Source: Rhizobium sp. BT03 | GTDB taxonomy: Bacteria > Pseudomonadota > Alphaproteobacteria > Rhizobiales > Rhizobiaceae | Assembly (NCBI RefSeq): GCF_030053155.1 | Contig: NZ_CP125640.1 | Span: forward strand, 2,741,501 to 2,805,500 | DNA length: 64,000 nucleotides | Reading direction: 5' to 3' | Shown: positions 8,622 through 18,081 of the stretch, in pieces | How the letters are laid out: each line of letters starts with the position of its first letter | How positions within the stretch are numbered: position 1 is the first letter of the stretch | Notes under the pieces: generated by a model | What the model was told of the DNA's origin: nothing | The model's input: only the letters and a program-made list of their open reading frames with translations | Databases searched by the model: none | Program-made: the position numbers and the translations under genes

Positions 8622-9413
8622 TCACTTGAGGACAGTAAAACCCTGCGCCGTGAAAAAGGCGGCGGCCTTGTCGGATTTCAGGAAATCGAGATAGGCCGCC
8701 GCATCCGGGTTTTTGCTCTCGGCAAGAATGGCGATCGGGTAGATGATCGGCGGATGGGAATCGGCCGGGAAGGTGCCGACGACGGCGACACCCTTATCGG
8801 CGGCGGCATCCGTCTGGTAGACAATGCCGTAGGGCGCTTCGCCGCGGGAGACGAGGGCAAGGGCGGCGCGCACGCTCTCGGCGCCGGCGACCTTGCTTTC
8901 CACGGATTTCCAGACGCCGAGTTTGTCGAGGGCGGCCATGGCGTATTTGCCGGCCGGGACCGATTTCGGCTCACCCATGGCGAGCTTGCCATCACTCAAA
9001 AGCGCTGCGAGATCGAAGCCCGGCTTGATCTCGACCGGCTTTGCCTTGGCCTTTTCAGCAACGAGCACGATCCGGTTGCCCAGTAGGTTCGAACGGCTGC
9101 CGGCCTTGATGAGGTTCTTCTCGGCGAGGTAGTCCATCCAGGCAAGGTCGGCCGAGATGAAGACATCGGCGGGTGCCGCGTTCTCGATCTGCTTGGCGAG
9201 CGCCCCGCTTGCCGCATAGGAGGCGACGGCTTGCCTGCCGCTCTCCTTGGCCCAGGCGGCATTGGCGGCATCGAGCGCATCCTTCAGGCTTGCCGCCGCA
9301 AAGACGGTGAGCTTTTCGGCCGCGGCGGCAGGTGTCGGCAGCGCTGCCGCCCCAAGCCACAGGGCCGCGATTGCGGCGGTTGCCAGTTTCATCCATTGGC
9401 GGCGGTTCTGCAT
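8622..9413 (-). CDS. modA: Periplasmic molybdate-binding protein
   Basis: A 263-residue solute-binding protein. It has a signal peptide of about 32 residues (MQNRRQWMKLATAAIAALWL, then ALPTPAAAAE). The mature part starts KLTVFAAASLKDAL, the canonical ModA opening that supplies oxyanion-contacting serines. Further ModA blocks are ASYAASGALAKQIENAAPADVF, ISADLAWMDYL and the C-terminal FLKSDKAAAFFTAQGFTVLK. It captures molybdate (and tungstate) for ModB/ModC. The ORF extends to 9524, but the ATG at 9413 is the proper start because it opens the signal peptide. A ModE-type operator lies 17 bases upstream of the start codon. Confidence 0.95.
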   Translation of the reverse strand: MQNRRQWMKLATAAIAALWLGAAALPTPAAAAEKLTVFAAASLKDALDAANAAWAKESGRQAVASYAASGALAKQIENAAPADVFISADLAWMDYLAEKNLIKAGSRSNLLGNRIVLVAEKAKAKPVEIKPGFDLAALLSDGKLAMGEPKSVPAGKYAMAALDKLGVWKSVESKVAGAESVRAALALVSRGEAPYGIVYQTDAAADKGVAVVGTFPADSHPPIIYPIAILAESKNPDAAAYLDFLKSDKAAAFFTAQGFTVLK

Positions 9414-9429
9414 GATGACTCCCGAAGTT

Positions 9430-9453
9430 CGAAATATTGCAACGAATATAACG
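9430..9453 (-). promoter_or_regulatory. ModE-type operator upstream of modA
   Basis: On the minus strand the site reads CGTTATAT-N8-ATATTTCG, an imperfect dyad with the same half-site and 8-base spacing as the E. coli modA operator (CGTTATAT-N8-ACATAACG, from memory). It is 17 bases upstream of the modA ATG, where a bound repressor would block transcription. The modE gene nearby supports the call. A second, degenerate copy lies at 9474-9497. Confidence 0.7.
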
Positions 9454-9473
9454 GTGCGCATTCTTTGGCTAGT

Positions 9474-9497
9474 GGATGTATTCAACAAAATATAACG
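9474..9497 (-). promoter_or_regulatory. Possible second, degenerate ModE half-site
   Basis: On the minus strand CGTTATAT is perfect in the first half, followed by 8 bases and a poor second half (ATACATCC). It is offset from the better box by 44 bases, close to four helical turns. It may be an auxiliary site or chance. Confidence 0.35.
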
Positions 9498-9714
9498 GCA
9501 TCGGTTGACCGTTCCGGCACTCACCTATTCGTGGAGCGCATGGCTTTGTGAGAAACGGAAATCCGCGAACGCGCAACGTTCCTAATGAGCGCCAATCCAA
9601 CCGATAAGGCTCACCTTTCCAAAGGCTATCTCGCTGGGTTGCTACTAAAAGCGGCTGTGCTCTGCGGGCTCTCCGCGACAGGATTGCAGCGCCCGCATTG
9701 CTGCATTGCACAAA

Positions 9715-9743
9715 TTGATATTCATCTTCTGGCGGAATATGGT
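9715..9743 (+). promoter_or_regulatory. Sigma-70-type promoter of the small RNA
   Basis: TTGATA (9715-9720), a 17-base spacer and TATGGT (9738-9743) form a good vegetative promoter. Transcription would start near 9750, just before the first hairpin of the sRNA. Confidence 0.65.
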
Positions 9744-9749
9744 ACAACA

Positions 9750-9870
9750 TACTCATCGAAACGGCCTTCTCCTCCTCCCATAGCCGTTCGATAGGGTCGA
9801 CAACATTCCTCCTCCCAGTTGTCGATCGAGTTTATAAGCCCGACGGATCCTCCCCCGTCGGGCTTTCTCG
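9750..9870 (+). ncRNA. Trans-acting small RNA with three anti-Shine-Dalgarno loops (alpha-r14/NfeR1-like)
   Basis: No convincing protein is encoded here, but the RNA folds into three consecutive hairpins. Stem 1 (9755-9792) has arms ATCGAAACGGC/GCCGTTCGAT with the loop containing CTCCTCCTCCC. Stem 2 (9797-9825) has arms TCGACAAC/GTTGTCGA with the loop containing CCTCCTCCC. Stem 3 (9837-9864) is a perfect 10-bp GC-rich stem with the loop ATCCTCCC followed by a T-rich tail, a Rho-independent terminator. The loops are complementary to Shine-Dalgarno sequences, so base pairing to mRNA starts is the likely mode of action. Length (~120 nt), three hairpins and repeated CCUCCUCCC loops match what I recall of the alpha-r14 family (NfeR1 in Sinorhizobium). 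The AbcR (alpha-r15) family is the main alternative. An antisense-type role for Hfq or other chaperones is inference. Confidence 0.72.
9837..9870 (+). terminator. Rho-independent terminator of the small RNA
   Basis: Perfect 10-bp stem AGCCCGACGG/CCGTCGGGCT with an 8-base loop, followed by TTTCTCG and a further TTT. It ends 27 bases before the stop codon of the convergent nadD. Confidence 0.8.
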
Positions 9871-9896
9871 TTTCCGGGGTTTCCTTAAAAATCAGC

Positions 9897-10532
9897 CTAT
9901 TCGGAACTGCCCGGCAGCGCGCCGTTGCGGATTGCCGTCGAACTCAGGCCGGAGCGCGGGCCGTGGATGAAGGTCCAGGCCGGCGCGGGTTTCTTCCAGA
10001 GAATGCGCGCGTCGTCCTCGTCGACACGGGCGAAATCGAAGGTCCTCGTCATCTTCGAGGAGAGGTAGGAGAGTGTCGCGCCCGGCCGGTCGATCACGGC
10101 GATCGGGAAGGTGCGGACGATTTCCTGCCATTTCTGCCATTTGTCGAAGGTCTGCAGGCCGTCGGCGCCCATGATCCAGATGAAATGCACATGCGGATTG
10201 CGGGCCTTGACCCGGGCGAGCGTATTGGCGGTGTAGCTGACGCCGAGCGCCTGTTCGAAGGCGGTGACCTTGACGCGCGGATCGGCGGCGACACGCTCGC
10301 TTTCGGCAATGCGCTCGGCAAGCGGCGCCAGTTGGTTGCGGCTCTTCAGCGGATTGCCCGGGGTGACCATCCACCAGAGCTGGTCGAGGCCGAGCCGCTT
10401 GATGGCGATCTCGGCGACCAGCGCATGGCCCTGGTGCGGCGGATTGAACGAACCGCCGAACAGGCCGACGACCATGCCGCGCTCGCTGTGCGGCATGCGC
10501 AGATAATGCCGGTCCACAGTCTCCGCTGTCAC
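9897..10532 (-). CDS. nadD: Nicotinate-nucleotide adenylyltransferase
   Basis: A 211-residue nucleotidyltransferase making deamido-NAD from nicotinate mononucleotide and ATP. The nucleotide-binding motif GSFNPPHQGH is at residues 27-36, and the C-terminal ISSTxIR-type motif appears as LSSTAIRNG. WIMGADGLQTFDKWQKW is the usual central block. The start is GTG at 10532, one base after the proA TGA (TGA-C-GTG), so translation is probably coupled. The last ~15 residues (RNGALPGSSE) are short, as in other rhizobia. In many bacteria rsfS follows directly; here about 3.9 kb of mod genes and an sRNA intervene. Confidence 0.95.
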   Translation of the reverse strand: MTAETVDRHYLRMPHSERGMVVGLFGGSFNPPHQGHALVAEIAIKRLGLDQLWWMVTPGNPLKSRNQLAPLAERIAESERVAADPRVKVTAFEQALGVSYTANTLARVKARNPHVHFIWIMGADGLQTFDKWQKWQEIVRTFPIAVIDRPGATLSYLSSKMTRTFDFARVDEDDARILWKKPAPAWTFIHGPRSGLSSTAIRNGALPGSSE

Positions 10533-10533
10533 G

Positions 10534-11809
10534 TCAGGGCCGCGTCTGTCCGGCGCCGTGCACCCGATATTTGAACGAGGTCAGCTGTTCGACGCCGACC
10601 GGGCCGCGGGCATGCATCTTGCCGGTGGCAATGCCGATTTCCGCGCCCATGCCGAACTCGCCGCCATCGGCAAACTGCGTCGAGGCATTGTGCAGCAGGA
10701 TCGCCGAATCGACTTCGGTGAAGAACCGCGCGACGACATCGGGGTCCTCGGCGATCACGGCCTCGGTGTGGTTCGAGGAATATTTCTGAATATGGGCGAT
10801 CGCGCCCGATATGCCGTCGACGACGGCGACGGAAATGATCGCGTCGAGATATTCGGTCGACCAGTCCTCCTCGGTCGCGGGCTTCAGGCCGGCGGCGACT
10901 TTCAGCACCGTCGGCGAAGCGCGGACCTCGCAGCCGGCCGCGGTGAGGACCTCGAGCAGCGGCGTCAGATGCGTGCCGATCGCGGCGCCATCGACGAGCA
11001 GGGTTTCGGCGGCGCCGCAGATGCCGGTGCGGCGCATCTTGGCATTGACGACGATCTGCTTGGCCATCTCGATATCGGCCGAACCATCGACATAGATATG
11101 GCAGAGGCCCTCAAGATGGGCGAAAACCGGCACGCGGGCCTCGCTCTGCACGCGGGCGACAAGGCTCTTGCCGCCGCGCGGCACGATGACGTCGATCGCT
11201 CCGTCCAGGCCGCGCAGCATGGCGCCGACGGCGGCGCGGTCGGTGACCGGCACGAGCTGGATAGCATGCTCTGGAAGTCCGGCCGCCTTCAGGCCTTCGA
11301 CCAGGCAGGCATGGATCGCCTGCGATGAACGGCGCGAATCCGAACCGCAGCGCAGGATGACGGAGTTGCCGGCCTTGAGGCAGAGGGCGCCGGCATCGGC
11401 GGTGACGTTCGGCCGGCTTTCGAAGATGACGCCGATGACGCCGAGCGGCGTGCGGACGCGCTCGATCTTCAACCCGTTCGGCCGGTCCCAGGCGGCGATG
11501 ACTTCACCGACCGGATCGGCAAGGGCGGCGATGGCGCGGATTCCCTCGGCCATCTCGGCGACGCGTTTGTCGTTCAGCGTCAGCCGGTCGACGAAGGAGG
11601 CGAGCATGTCGCTGCCTTGGGTGTCTTTCAGATCCTTGGCGTTTTCGGCCAGGATCGCAGCCTTGTTGGCCAGGATCGCATCGGCCATGGCGTTCAGCGC
11701 CCTGTTCTTGACCTCGGTGGACGCAAAGCTCAGCGGTCGCGCGGCAGCCTTTGCCTTGCGGCCGATGTCATTCATCAGCGCGTCAATATCGGGGCTTGCC
11801 GCAACGGTC

Positions 11810-11817
<8 letters not shown>
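10534..11817 (-). CDS. proA: Gamma-glutamyl phosphate reductase
   Basis: A 427-residue enzyme of proline synthesis that reduces gamma-glutamyl phosphate to glutamate semialdehyde with NADPH. The aldehyde-dehydrogenase-like fold is shown by [17 protein letters not shown], the catalytic cysteine C267 in [13 protein letters not shown], and the end block [21 protein letters not shown] then [14 protein letters not shown]. It overlaps proB upstream by eight bases and is followed at once by nadD, forming an obgE-proB-proA-nadD operon. Confidence 0.96.
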
Positions 11818-14132
<2,315 letters not shown>

Positions 14133-14144
14133 TCAAAGATTATC

Positions 14145-15011
14145 GTGAATTTTGCGAGCTATAACATACAGTACGGCTTCGGTCTCGACGGCAGATACGA
14201 TCTTAAGCGCATTGCCCGGAGCCTCGAGGGCGCCGATATCATCGCGCTGCAGGAGGTGACCCGCGGCTTCGCGCGCAACGGTTTTGCCGATATGGCGGCC
14301 GACCTTGCTGCCCTCTTTCCCGACCATTTCTGGGTGTATGGGCCGGCCTGCGACATGCATGTCGAGGCTGCCGGAAGCGAGCGTCCGCCGATGCGGGGAA
14401 CCCGCTTTCAGTTCGGCAATATGGTGCTGTCGCGCTGGCCGATCCTTTCGACCCGGACGCTGCTTCTGCCGCGCAGCCGCACGATCGGCAAGATCAATCT
14501 GCAGCGCGGTGCGACCGAGGCGGTGATCGCGGCACCCGGGGGCGCGATCCGGGTCTATTCCGTCCATCTCGACCATGTCTCTCCGGACGAGCGCATCCGC
14601 CAGCTGCAATTCTTGAACGCGCATATCAACGCTTTCGTCCACGAGGGCGGGTCGCTGACCGGGGGTAGCGAACTCGATCTGCCGGAGCCGCCGCTGCCGG
14701 AGGATTACGTTATCCTGGGCGATTTCAACATGGAGCCGGAATCGCCGGAATATTGCGCGCTTGCCGGTGCCGGCGGCGGATATTACGGCCGTATCACCAG
14801 GATCGGCACGCCGGTCGACGCCTTTGAGGCGCTCGAAGCTTACCGCCCGGAGAGCTACACCTGGATGAATCCCGAAGATCGGGGCGAACGCATGCATCTC
14901 GATTATTGCTTCGTCAGTTGCGGCCTCAAGGACCGGTTGCAATCCGCCCGGATCGATACGCAATCCGTCGGCTCCGATCATTTCCCGCTCTGGGTCGAGA
15001 TCGGGAATTGA
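14145..15011 (+). CDS. Endonuclease/exonuclease/phosphatase family protein
   Basis: A 288-residue DNase I-like metal-dependent phosphodiesterase/phosphatase fold. Conserved blocks are FASYNIQYG (N-terminal Asn), IALQEVTRG (metal-binding Glu), YSVHLDHVS, ILGDFNMEPESPEY (active-site Asp/Asn) and the terminal SDHFPLWVE (catalytic His). No signal peptide is present. ATG is lacking; GTG at 14145 follows a GGAGG (14128-14132) at 12 bases, and an ATT nearer the SD is a less likely alternative. The frame is open far upstream but that portion is antisense to obgE. Substrate (nucleic acid, lipid or sugar phosphate) cannot be told from sequence. It is divergent from obgE. Confidence 0.8.
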   Translation: MNFASYNIQYGFGLDGRYDLKRIARSLEGADIIALQEVTRGFARNGFADMAADLAALFPDHFWVYGPACDMHVEAAGSERPPMRGTRFQFGNMVLSRWPILSTRTLLLPRSRTIGKINLQRGATEAVIAAPGGAIRVYSVHLDHVSPDERIRQLQFLNAHINAFVHEGGSLTGGSELDLPEPPLPEDYVILGDFNMEPESPEYCALAGAGGGYYGRITRIGTPVDAFEALEAYRPESYTWMNPEDRGERMHLDYCFVSCGLKDRLQSARIDTQSVGSDHFPLWVEIGN

Positions 15012-15051
15012 CGGAGACGCCGCCGGTCGGGCGGCGTCCCCCTTTCTTCGA

Positions 15052-15639
15052 TTAGGCAACCTTCCGCGGCTGCAGCATGCCCGGCTGCAGCACGGTTTCG
15101 ATGTGCGAGACCATGGTGTTGCGGGCGAAACAATAGATTTCGCCGCAGCCCACCATGCGGAAACCGAGCTTCTCCTGCAATCTGAGCGAAGCCGGGTTGT
15201 CGGCGAAGACGCCGGAATGGATCGGCGTCTCCGGCATGCGGCGCGAAAAGCGCTCGATAATTCCAGCCACCGCCTCGCTCATATAGCCGCGCCGCCAGTA
15301 GTAGCGGTTCAGCCAATAGCCGAGGTGCCAGCGGCCGTGCCGCAGTTCGATCGAGACGTTGCCGATATGGACATCGTCCTTGCCGGTGATCGCCAGCGGC
15401 CAGTCCGGCAAGGCGCCCGAGGTGACCGGGACCAGCCAGTCCAGCGCATCCTGCCGGTCGAACGGCGAGGGGACGCGGGACAGCATGCGCGTGACGGCGA
15501 AATCGGAAAGCGATTCCGCAATCGCTGGCGCATCGCTCAGCCTGTGAGGGCGGAGCGTCAGCCGTGATGTCGAGATGACAGGCGCCGGGCCTGGCATCGT
15601 CGGCCTCAACTCCGGCCTTTGCAGCGCGGTCGTGCTCAT
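15052..15639 (-). CDS. GNAT family N-acetyltransferase (RimJ/RimL type), second of a pair
   Basis: A 195-residue acetyltransferase with the RimJ-like core: TSRLTLRPHRLSDAPAIAE, GKDDVHIGNVSIELR, LGYWLNRYYWRRGYMSEAV (acetyl-CoA binding) and VFADNPASLRLQEKLGFRMV. Such enzymes acetylate N-termini, amino sugars or small molecules; the substrate is unknown. The ATG at 15639 overlaps the stop of the upstream GNAT gene by four bases (ATGA). The ORF continues upstream in another gene's frame, but the RimJ homology starts only here. The two GNAT proteins are similar in layout and look like an old tandem duplication. Confidence 0.85.
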   Translation of the reverse strand: MSTTALQRPELRPTMPGPAPVISTSRLTLRPHRLSDAPAIAESLSDFAVTRMLSRVPSPFDRQDALDWLVPVTSGALPDWPLAITGKDDVHIGNVSIELRHGRWHLGYWLNRYYWRRGYMSEAVAGIIERFSRRMPETPIHSGVFADNPASLRLQEKLGFRMVGCGEIYCFARNTMVSHIETVLQPGMLQPRKVA

Positions 15640-16292
15640 GCGATGTTCCCCCAGCTTCTGAGCGACATCCAGGTCTTGCGGTCGAGCCGGTACCATTCCA
15701 CCGGCACGTTGCTGCCGAGCGCCAGCGAGGCGGCAAGCCCCGATCCCTGGAACTGGAAGCCGCACTTCTGGATGACGCGGCGCGAGGCGACGTTCATCAC
15801 CCGGCAGCGGGCGTCGATCTGATCGACGTTTTCGCGGGTTCTGAACACCATATCGACGAGGGCATGGCAGGCCTCTGTCGTATAACCCTGGTTCCAATAG
15901 GGCTCGCCCAGCCAATAGCCGATCTCGACGGTCCTGCCGTCGGCATGCGGCTCGACACCGCAGCAGCCGATAAAGGCGCCGTTTTCGGCCTTGGTGATCG
16001 CATAGACGCATTTGCCAATCTCGCCATTTCGCGTACGCCAAACAAAGTCGGCGGCATCATCGGCGGTATAGGGGTGCGGCATACGCGATACCATGGTGGC
16101 GACTTTGGCGTTGTTGGCGAGATGGGCAAGGGCGTCGATGTCTTCTTCGTGGGGCGCGCGCATGACGAGCCTTTCCGATAACAAGACAGGGCAATCGGTC
16201 CTTAACCGTTCCGGCCTCAGCCGTTCCATGGGAGACCGTTGGTCTTCCCGGGGAGACCGTGATTGGTCTGCCCTTAACAATTCGCCTTGCAT
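15636..16292 (-). CDS. GNAT family N-acetyltransferase (RimJ/RimL type), first of a pair
   Basis: A 218-residue acetyltransferase. Conserved blocks are LLSERLVMRAPHEEDIDAL, IGCCGVEPHADGRTVEIGYW, LGEPYWNQGYTTEA (acetyl-CoA loop) and RCRVMNVASRRVIQKCGFQF. The ATG at 16292 (MQGELL) is preferred over the longer ORF start at 16340, whose first residues overlap the upstream terminator. Coupled to the downstream GNAT by ATGA. Both follow rpmA on the same strand but are cut off from it by a strong terminator at 16318-16346, so they need a promoter of their own. Confidence 0.85.
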   Translation of the reverse strand: MQGELLRADQSRSPREDQRSPMERLRPERLRTDCPVLLSERLVMRAPHEEDIDALAHLANNAKVATMVSRMPHPYTADDAADFVWRTRNGEIGKCVYAITKAENGAFIGCCGVEPHADGRTVEIGYWLGEPYWNQGYTTEACHALVDMVFRTRENVDQIDARCRVMNVASRRVIQKCGFQFQGSGLAASLALGSNVPVEWYRLDRKTWMSLRSWGNIA

Positions 16293-16317
16293 GTTCAGTC
16301 CTCCTGTTTGGACAAAG

Positions 16318-16346
16318 AAAAAGGGGAGATGGCGCCCCATCTCCCC
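16318..16346 (-). terminator. Rho-independent terminator of rplU-rpmA
   Basis: Perfect 10-bp stem (GGGGAGATGG/CCATCTCCCC) with a 4-base loop, followed on the minus strand by TTTTTC. It ends the ribosomal protein transcript 70 bases after the rpmA stop. The other strand also carries TGTTTTC after the stem, so it may work in both directions. Confidence 0.85.
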
Positions 16347-16417
16347 TGTTTTCTGGACTGAACCTGGTACGGCCAGCCGGGTCGATGAGACGCCGGCTGT
16401 TTTAGAGCGCTACCGGC

Positions 16418-16687
16418 TTATTCCGCTGCTTCCGCTTTCGGCATGACAGACACGTAGACGCGACCGTTGGCCTTGGTTCGGTAGTTCACATTGCCGGCGG
16501 TAAGCGCAAAAATCGTGTGATCCTTGCCGAGGCCGACATTGGAACCCGGATGCCACTGCGTCCCGCGCTGACGCACGAGGATGTTGCCTGCGATGACGGC
16601 TTCGCCGCCGAACTTCTTCACGCCAAGGCGCTTGGATTCGGAATCGCGACCGTTGCGCGAGGAACCGCCAGCTTTTTTGTGTGCCAT
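16418..16687 (-). CDS. rpmA: 50S ribosomal protein L27
   Basis: An 89-residue L27 (bL27) of normal length. It begins [20 protein letters not shown] and contains [20 protein letters not shown] and [12 protein letters not shown], the standard signature. The N-terminal tail reaches the peptidyl transferase centre and needs no processing in proteobacteria. It lies 33 bases after rplU in the same transcript. Confidence 0.98.
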   Translation of the reverse strand: MAHKKAGGSSRNGRDSESKRLGVKKFGGEAVIAGNILVRQRGTQWHPGSNVGLGKDHTIFALTAGNVNYRTKANGRVYVSVMPKAEAAE

Positions 16688-16720
16688 TGGAGTTCTCCTT
16701 TAAACCTTGTCCCGTTGATC

Positions 16721-17038
16721 TTACTTGGCAGCCACGATGTCCGTGATACGGACGACCGTGTGATGCTGACGATGGCCGCGCGAACGCTTCGAATTCTGAC
16801 GGCGGCGCTTCTTGAAGGCGATGACCTTCTTGCCGCGGTTCTGTTCGACGACTTCTGCCTTGACAGAGGCGCCGGTAACGAAGGGCGCACCGATCGCAGC
16901 GTCGGCGCCTTCGCCGATCACGAGCACTTCGGTGAATTCAATGGAGTCGCCAGCGGTGGCTTCCAGCTTTTCGATGGTCAGCACGTCGTTGGCTGCCACA
17001 CGGTACTGTTTACCGCCGGTCTTGATGACTGCGAACAT
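16721..17038 (-). CDS. rplU: 50S ribosomal protein L21
   Basis: A 105-residue L21 (bL21), starting [20 protein letters not shown] and ending with the basic [19 protein letters not shown] region that binds 23S rRNA helices, then RITDIVAAK. It is first in a two-gene transcript with rpmA. A strong promoter at 17218-17246 predicts a leader of about 170 bases. Confidence 0.97.
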   Translation of the reverse strand: MFAVIKTGGKQYRVAANDVLTIEKLEATAGDSIEFTEVLVIGEGADAAIGAPFVTGASVKAEVVEQNRGKKVIAFKKRRRQNSKRSRGHRQHHTVVRITDIVAAK

Positions 17039-17217
17039 TTTTTATCCTTTCATGTTCGTTCCAGCTCTCCCCGCTGATCAGCAGGGTGGCCGTCTTTTTA
17101 TCAGTCTAGGTTAAGCAGGGATTTCAGAGGCTAATCCTCGAATTCGTCCTGCCGGTGAAGCCCCGCGCGAGCGCGGGACGGCTAAGGCACGGATTACTCC
17201 GAACCTATTGCGCAGCC

Positions 17218-17246
17218 GAGATACGCGAGTGACAAAAAAGTGTCAA
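17218..17246 (-). promoter_or_regulatory. Sigma-70-type promoter of rplU-rpmA
   Basis: On the minus strand a consensus TTGACA (17246-17241), exactly 17 bases, then TATCTC (17223-17218). The preceding C gives CTTGACA, the form favoured in rhizobia. Start of transcription is expected near 17211, leaving a leader of ~173 bases with a 7-bp GC hairpin at 17162-17177. Confidence 0.7.
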
Positions 17247-17278
17247 GGCAAAAGGATGGAATGCTTCGACTTTTCGGC

Positions 17279-17307
17279 TTGCCAACCCGCCATAGGCCCG
17301 TTATGAG
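17279..17307 (+). promoter_or_regulatory. Possible promoter of the tRNA-Ser gene
   Basis: TTGCCA (17279-17284), 17 bases, TATGAG (17302-17307), placed 34 bases upstream of the tRNA. The match is moderate. Confidence 0.45.
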
Positions 17308-17341
17308 AACGCCCGCGCCGAACAAGCGCCGACCTGACCGC

Positions 17342-17431
17342 GGAGAGGTGGCAGAGTGGTCGAATGCACCGCACTCGAAATGCGGCATACCTGCAAGGGT
17401 ATCGTGGGTTCAAATCCCACCCTCTCCGCCA
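17342..17431 (+). tRNA. tRNA-Ser (anticodon CGA)
   Basis: A 90-base serine tRNA with the acceptor stem GGAGAGG/CCTCTCC, an encoded CCA end and a long variable arm. The anticodon stem-loop CCGCA-CTCGAAA-TGCGG places CGA as anticodon, reading the codon UCG. T-loop GGTTCAAATCC is standard. All paired stems are intact. Confidence 0.97.
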
Positions 17432-17485
17432 TAAGTCTTCCGACGCGTCAGCGTTTGCGATTTTAGCCCGTCGGCATAGCCGGCG

Positions 17486-18046
17486 TCAGTGGCCCAACAC
17501 CTTCTTCACCCAGGTTCCAACCTCATCGCCGCTGCTCATATCCGCCTGCACCAGCCCATCGATCACGAAGGTCGGTGACACGTGGATGCCGTTTTGCCGG
17601 GCATATTTGCAGTGCCATTTGATCTCCCGGTCGAGATCCGGGATTGCGAAGACGTCCTTCAGCTTCACGCCGCTATAGCCTTCCAGGCGCTCGATGATCT
17701 GGTTCGGTGTCACGTCCATGTTCGGCCCGCCGGCGTGGTGGTCGAACTCGAATTCCTCGCGATGCGCCGCGATGGCGGCCATCACCTTTCTGGCGGTTTC
17801 CTTGCCGCCTTCCAGCGTCGAGGCCGCGATGATGCAGCGGACGAGGACGCCGGAATACATGTGCCAGGGCTGTGACTGCAGACGGATTTTGACGGTGATC
17901 TTGTCTTCGCCGGCCTGGCTGAGCAGCGCATCGAGCTTGTTGAAGGCTCTGACCGAATAGGGGCAGGTCGGCTCCAGAAAGATTTCGAAGCTACGGGGTC
18001 CGGTTCCCCAGGTGAGCGGGTCGGCGTGCCATTGGGCGTCTGTCAT
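17486..18046 (-). CDS. Thioredoxin-fold (DsbA-like) protein with CPYS motif
   Basis: A 186-residue cytoplasmic-looking protein without a signal peptide. Residues 20-40 (SFEIFLEPTCPYSVRAFNKL) carry a thioredoxin-like CxxS motif at 28-31, so there is one active-site Cys only. Later blocks include a helical insertion and the cis-proline loop HVSPTFVIDGL, both as in DsbA/FrnE relatives. It may act as a glutathione-dependent reductase or isomerase rather than an oxidase. Rhizobial genomes carry this as an uncharacterised thioredoxin-domain protein. Gene is convergent to the tRNA and precedes no clear partner. Confidence 0.7.
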   Translation of the reverse strand: MTDAQWHADPLTWGTGPRSFEIFLEPTCPYSVRAFNKLDALLSQAGEDKITVKIRLQSQPWHMYSGVLVRCIIAASTLEGGKETARKVMAAIAAHREEFEFDHHAGGPNMDVTPNQIIERLEGYSGVKLKDVFAIPDLDREIKWHCKYARQNGIHVSPTFVIDGLVQADMSSGDEVGTWVKKVLGH

Positions 18047-18081
18047 GAAAATCCTCTCTTGAGGTAAGGGATCGAAGCAAT

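Noticed and set aside
9469..9756. 95-codon minus-strand frame upstream of modA
   Set aside because: It covers the promoter of the sRNA and a possible ModE site, with no family resemblance.
9585..9794. 69-codon frame overlapping the sRNA region
   Set aside because: Its end runs through the first sRNA hairpin, it has no ribosome site, and the RNA structure explains the sequence better.
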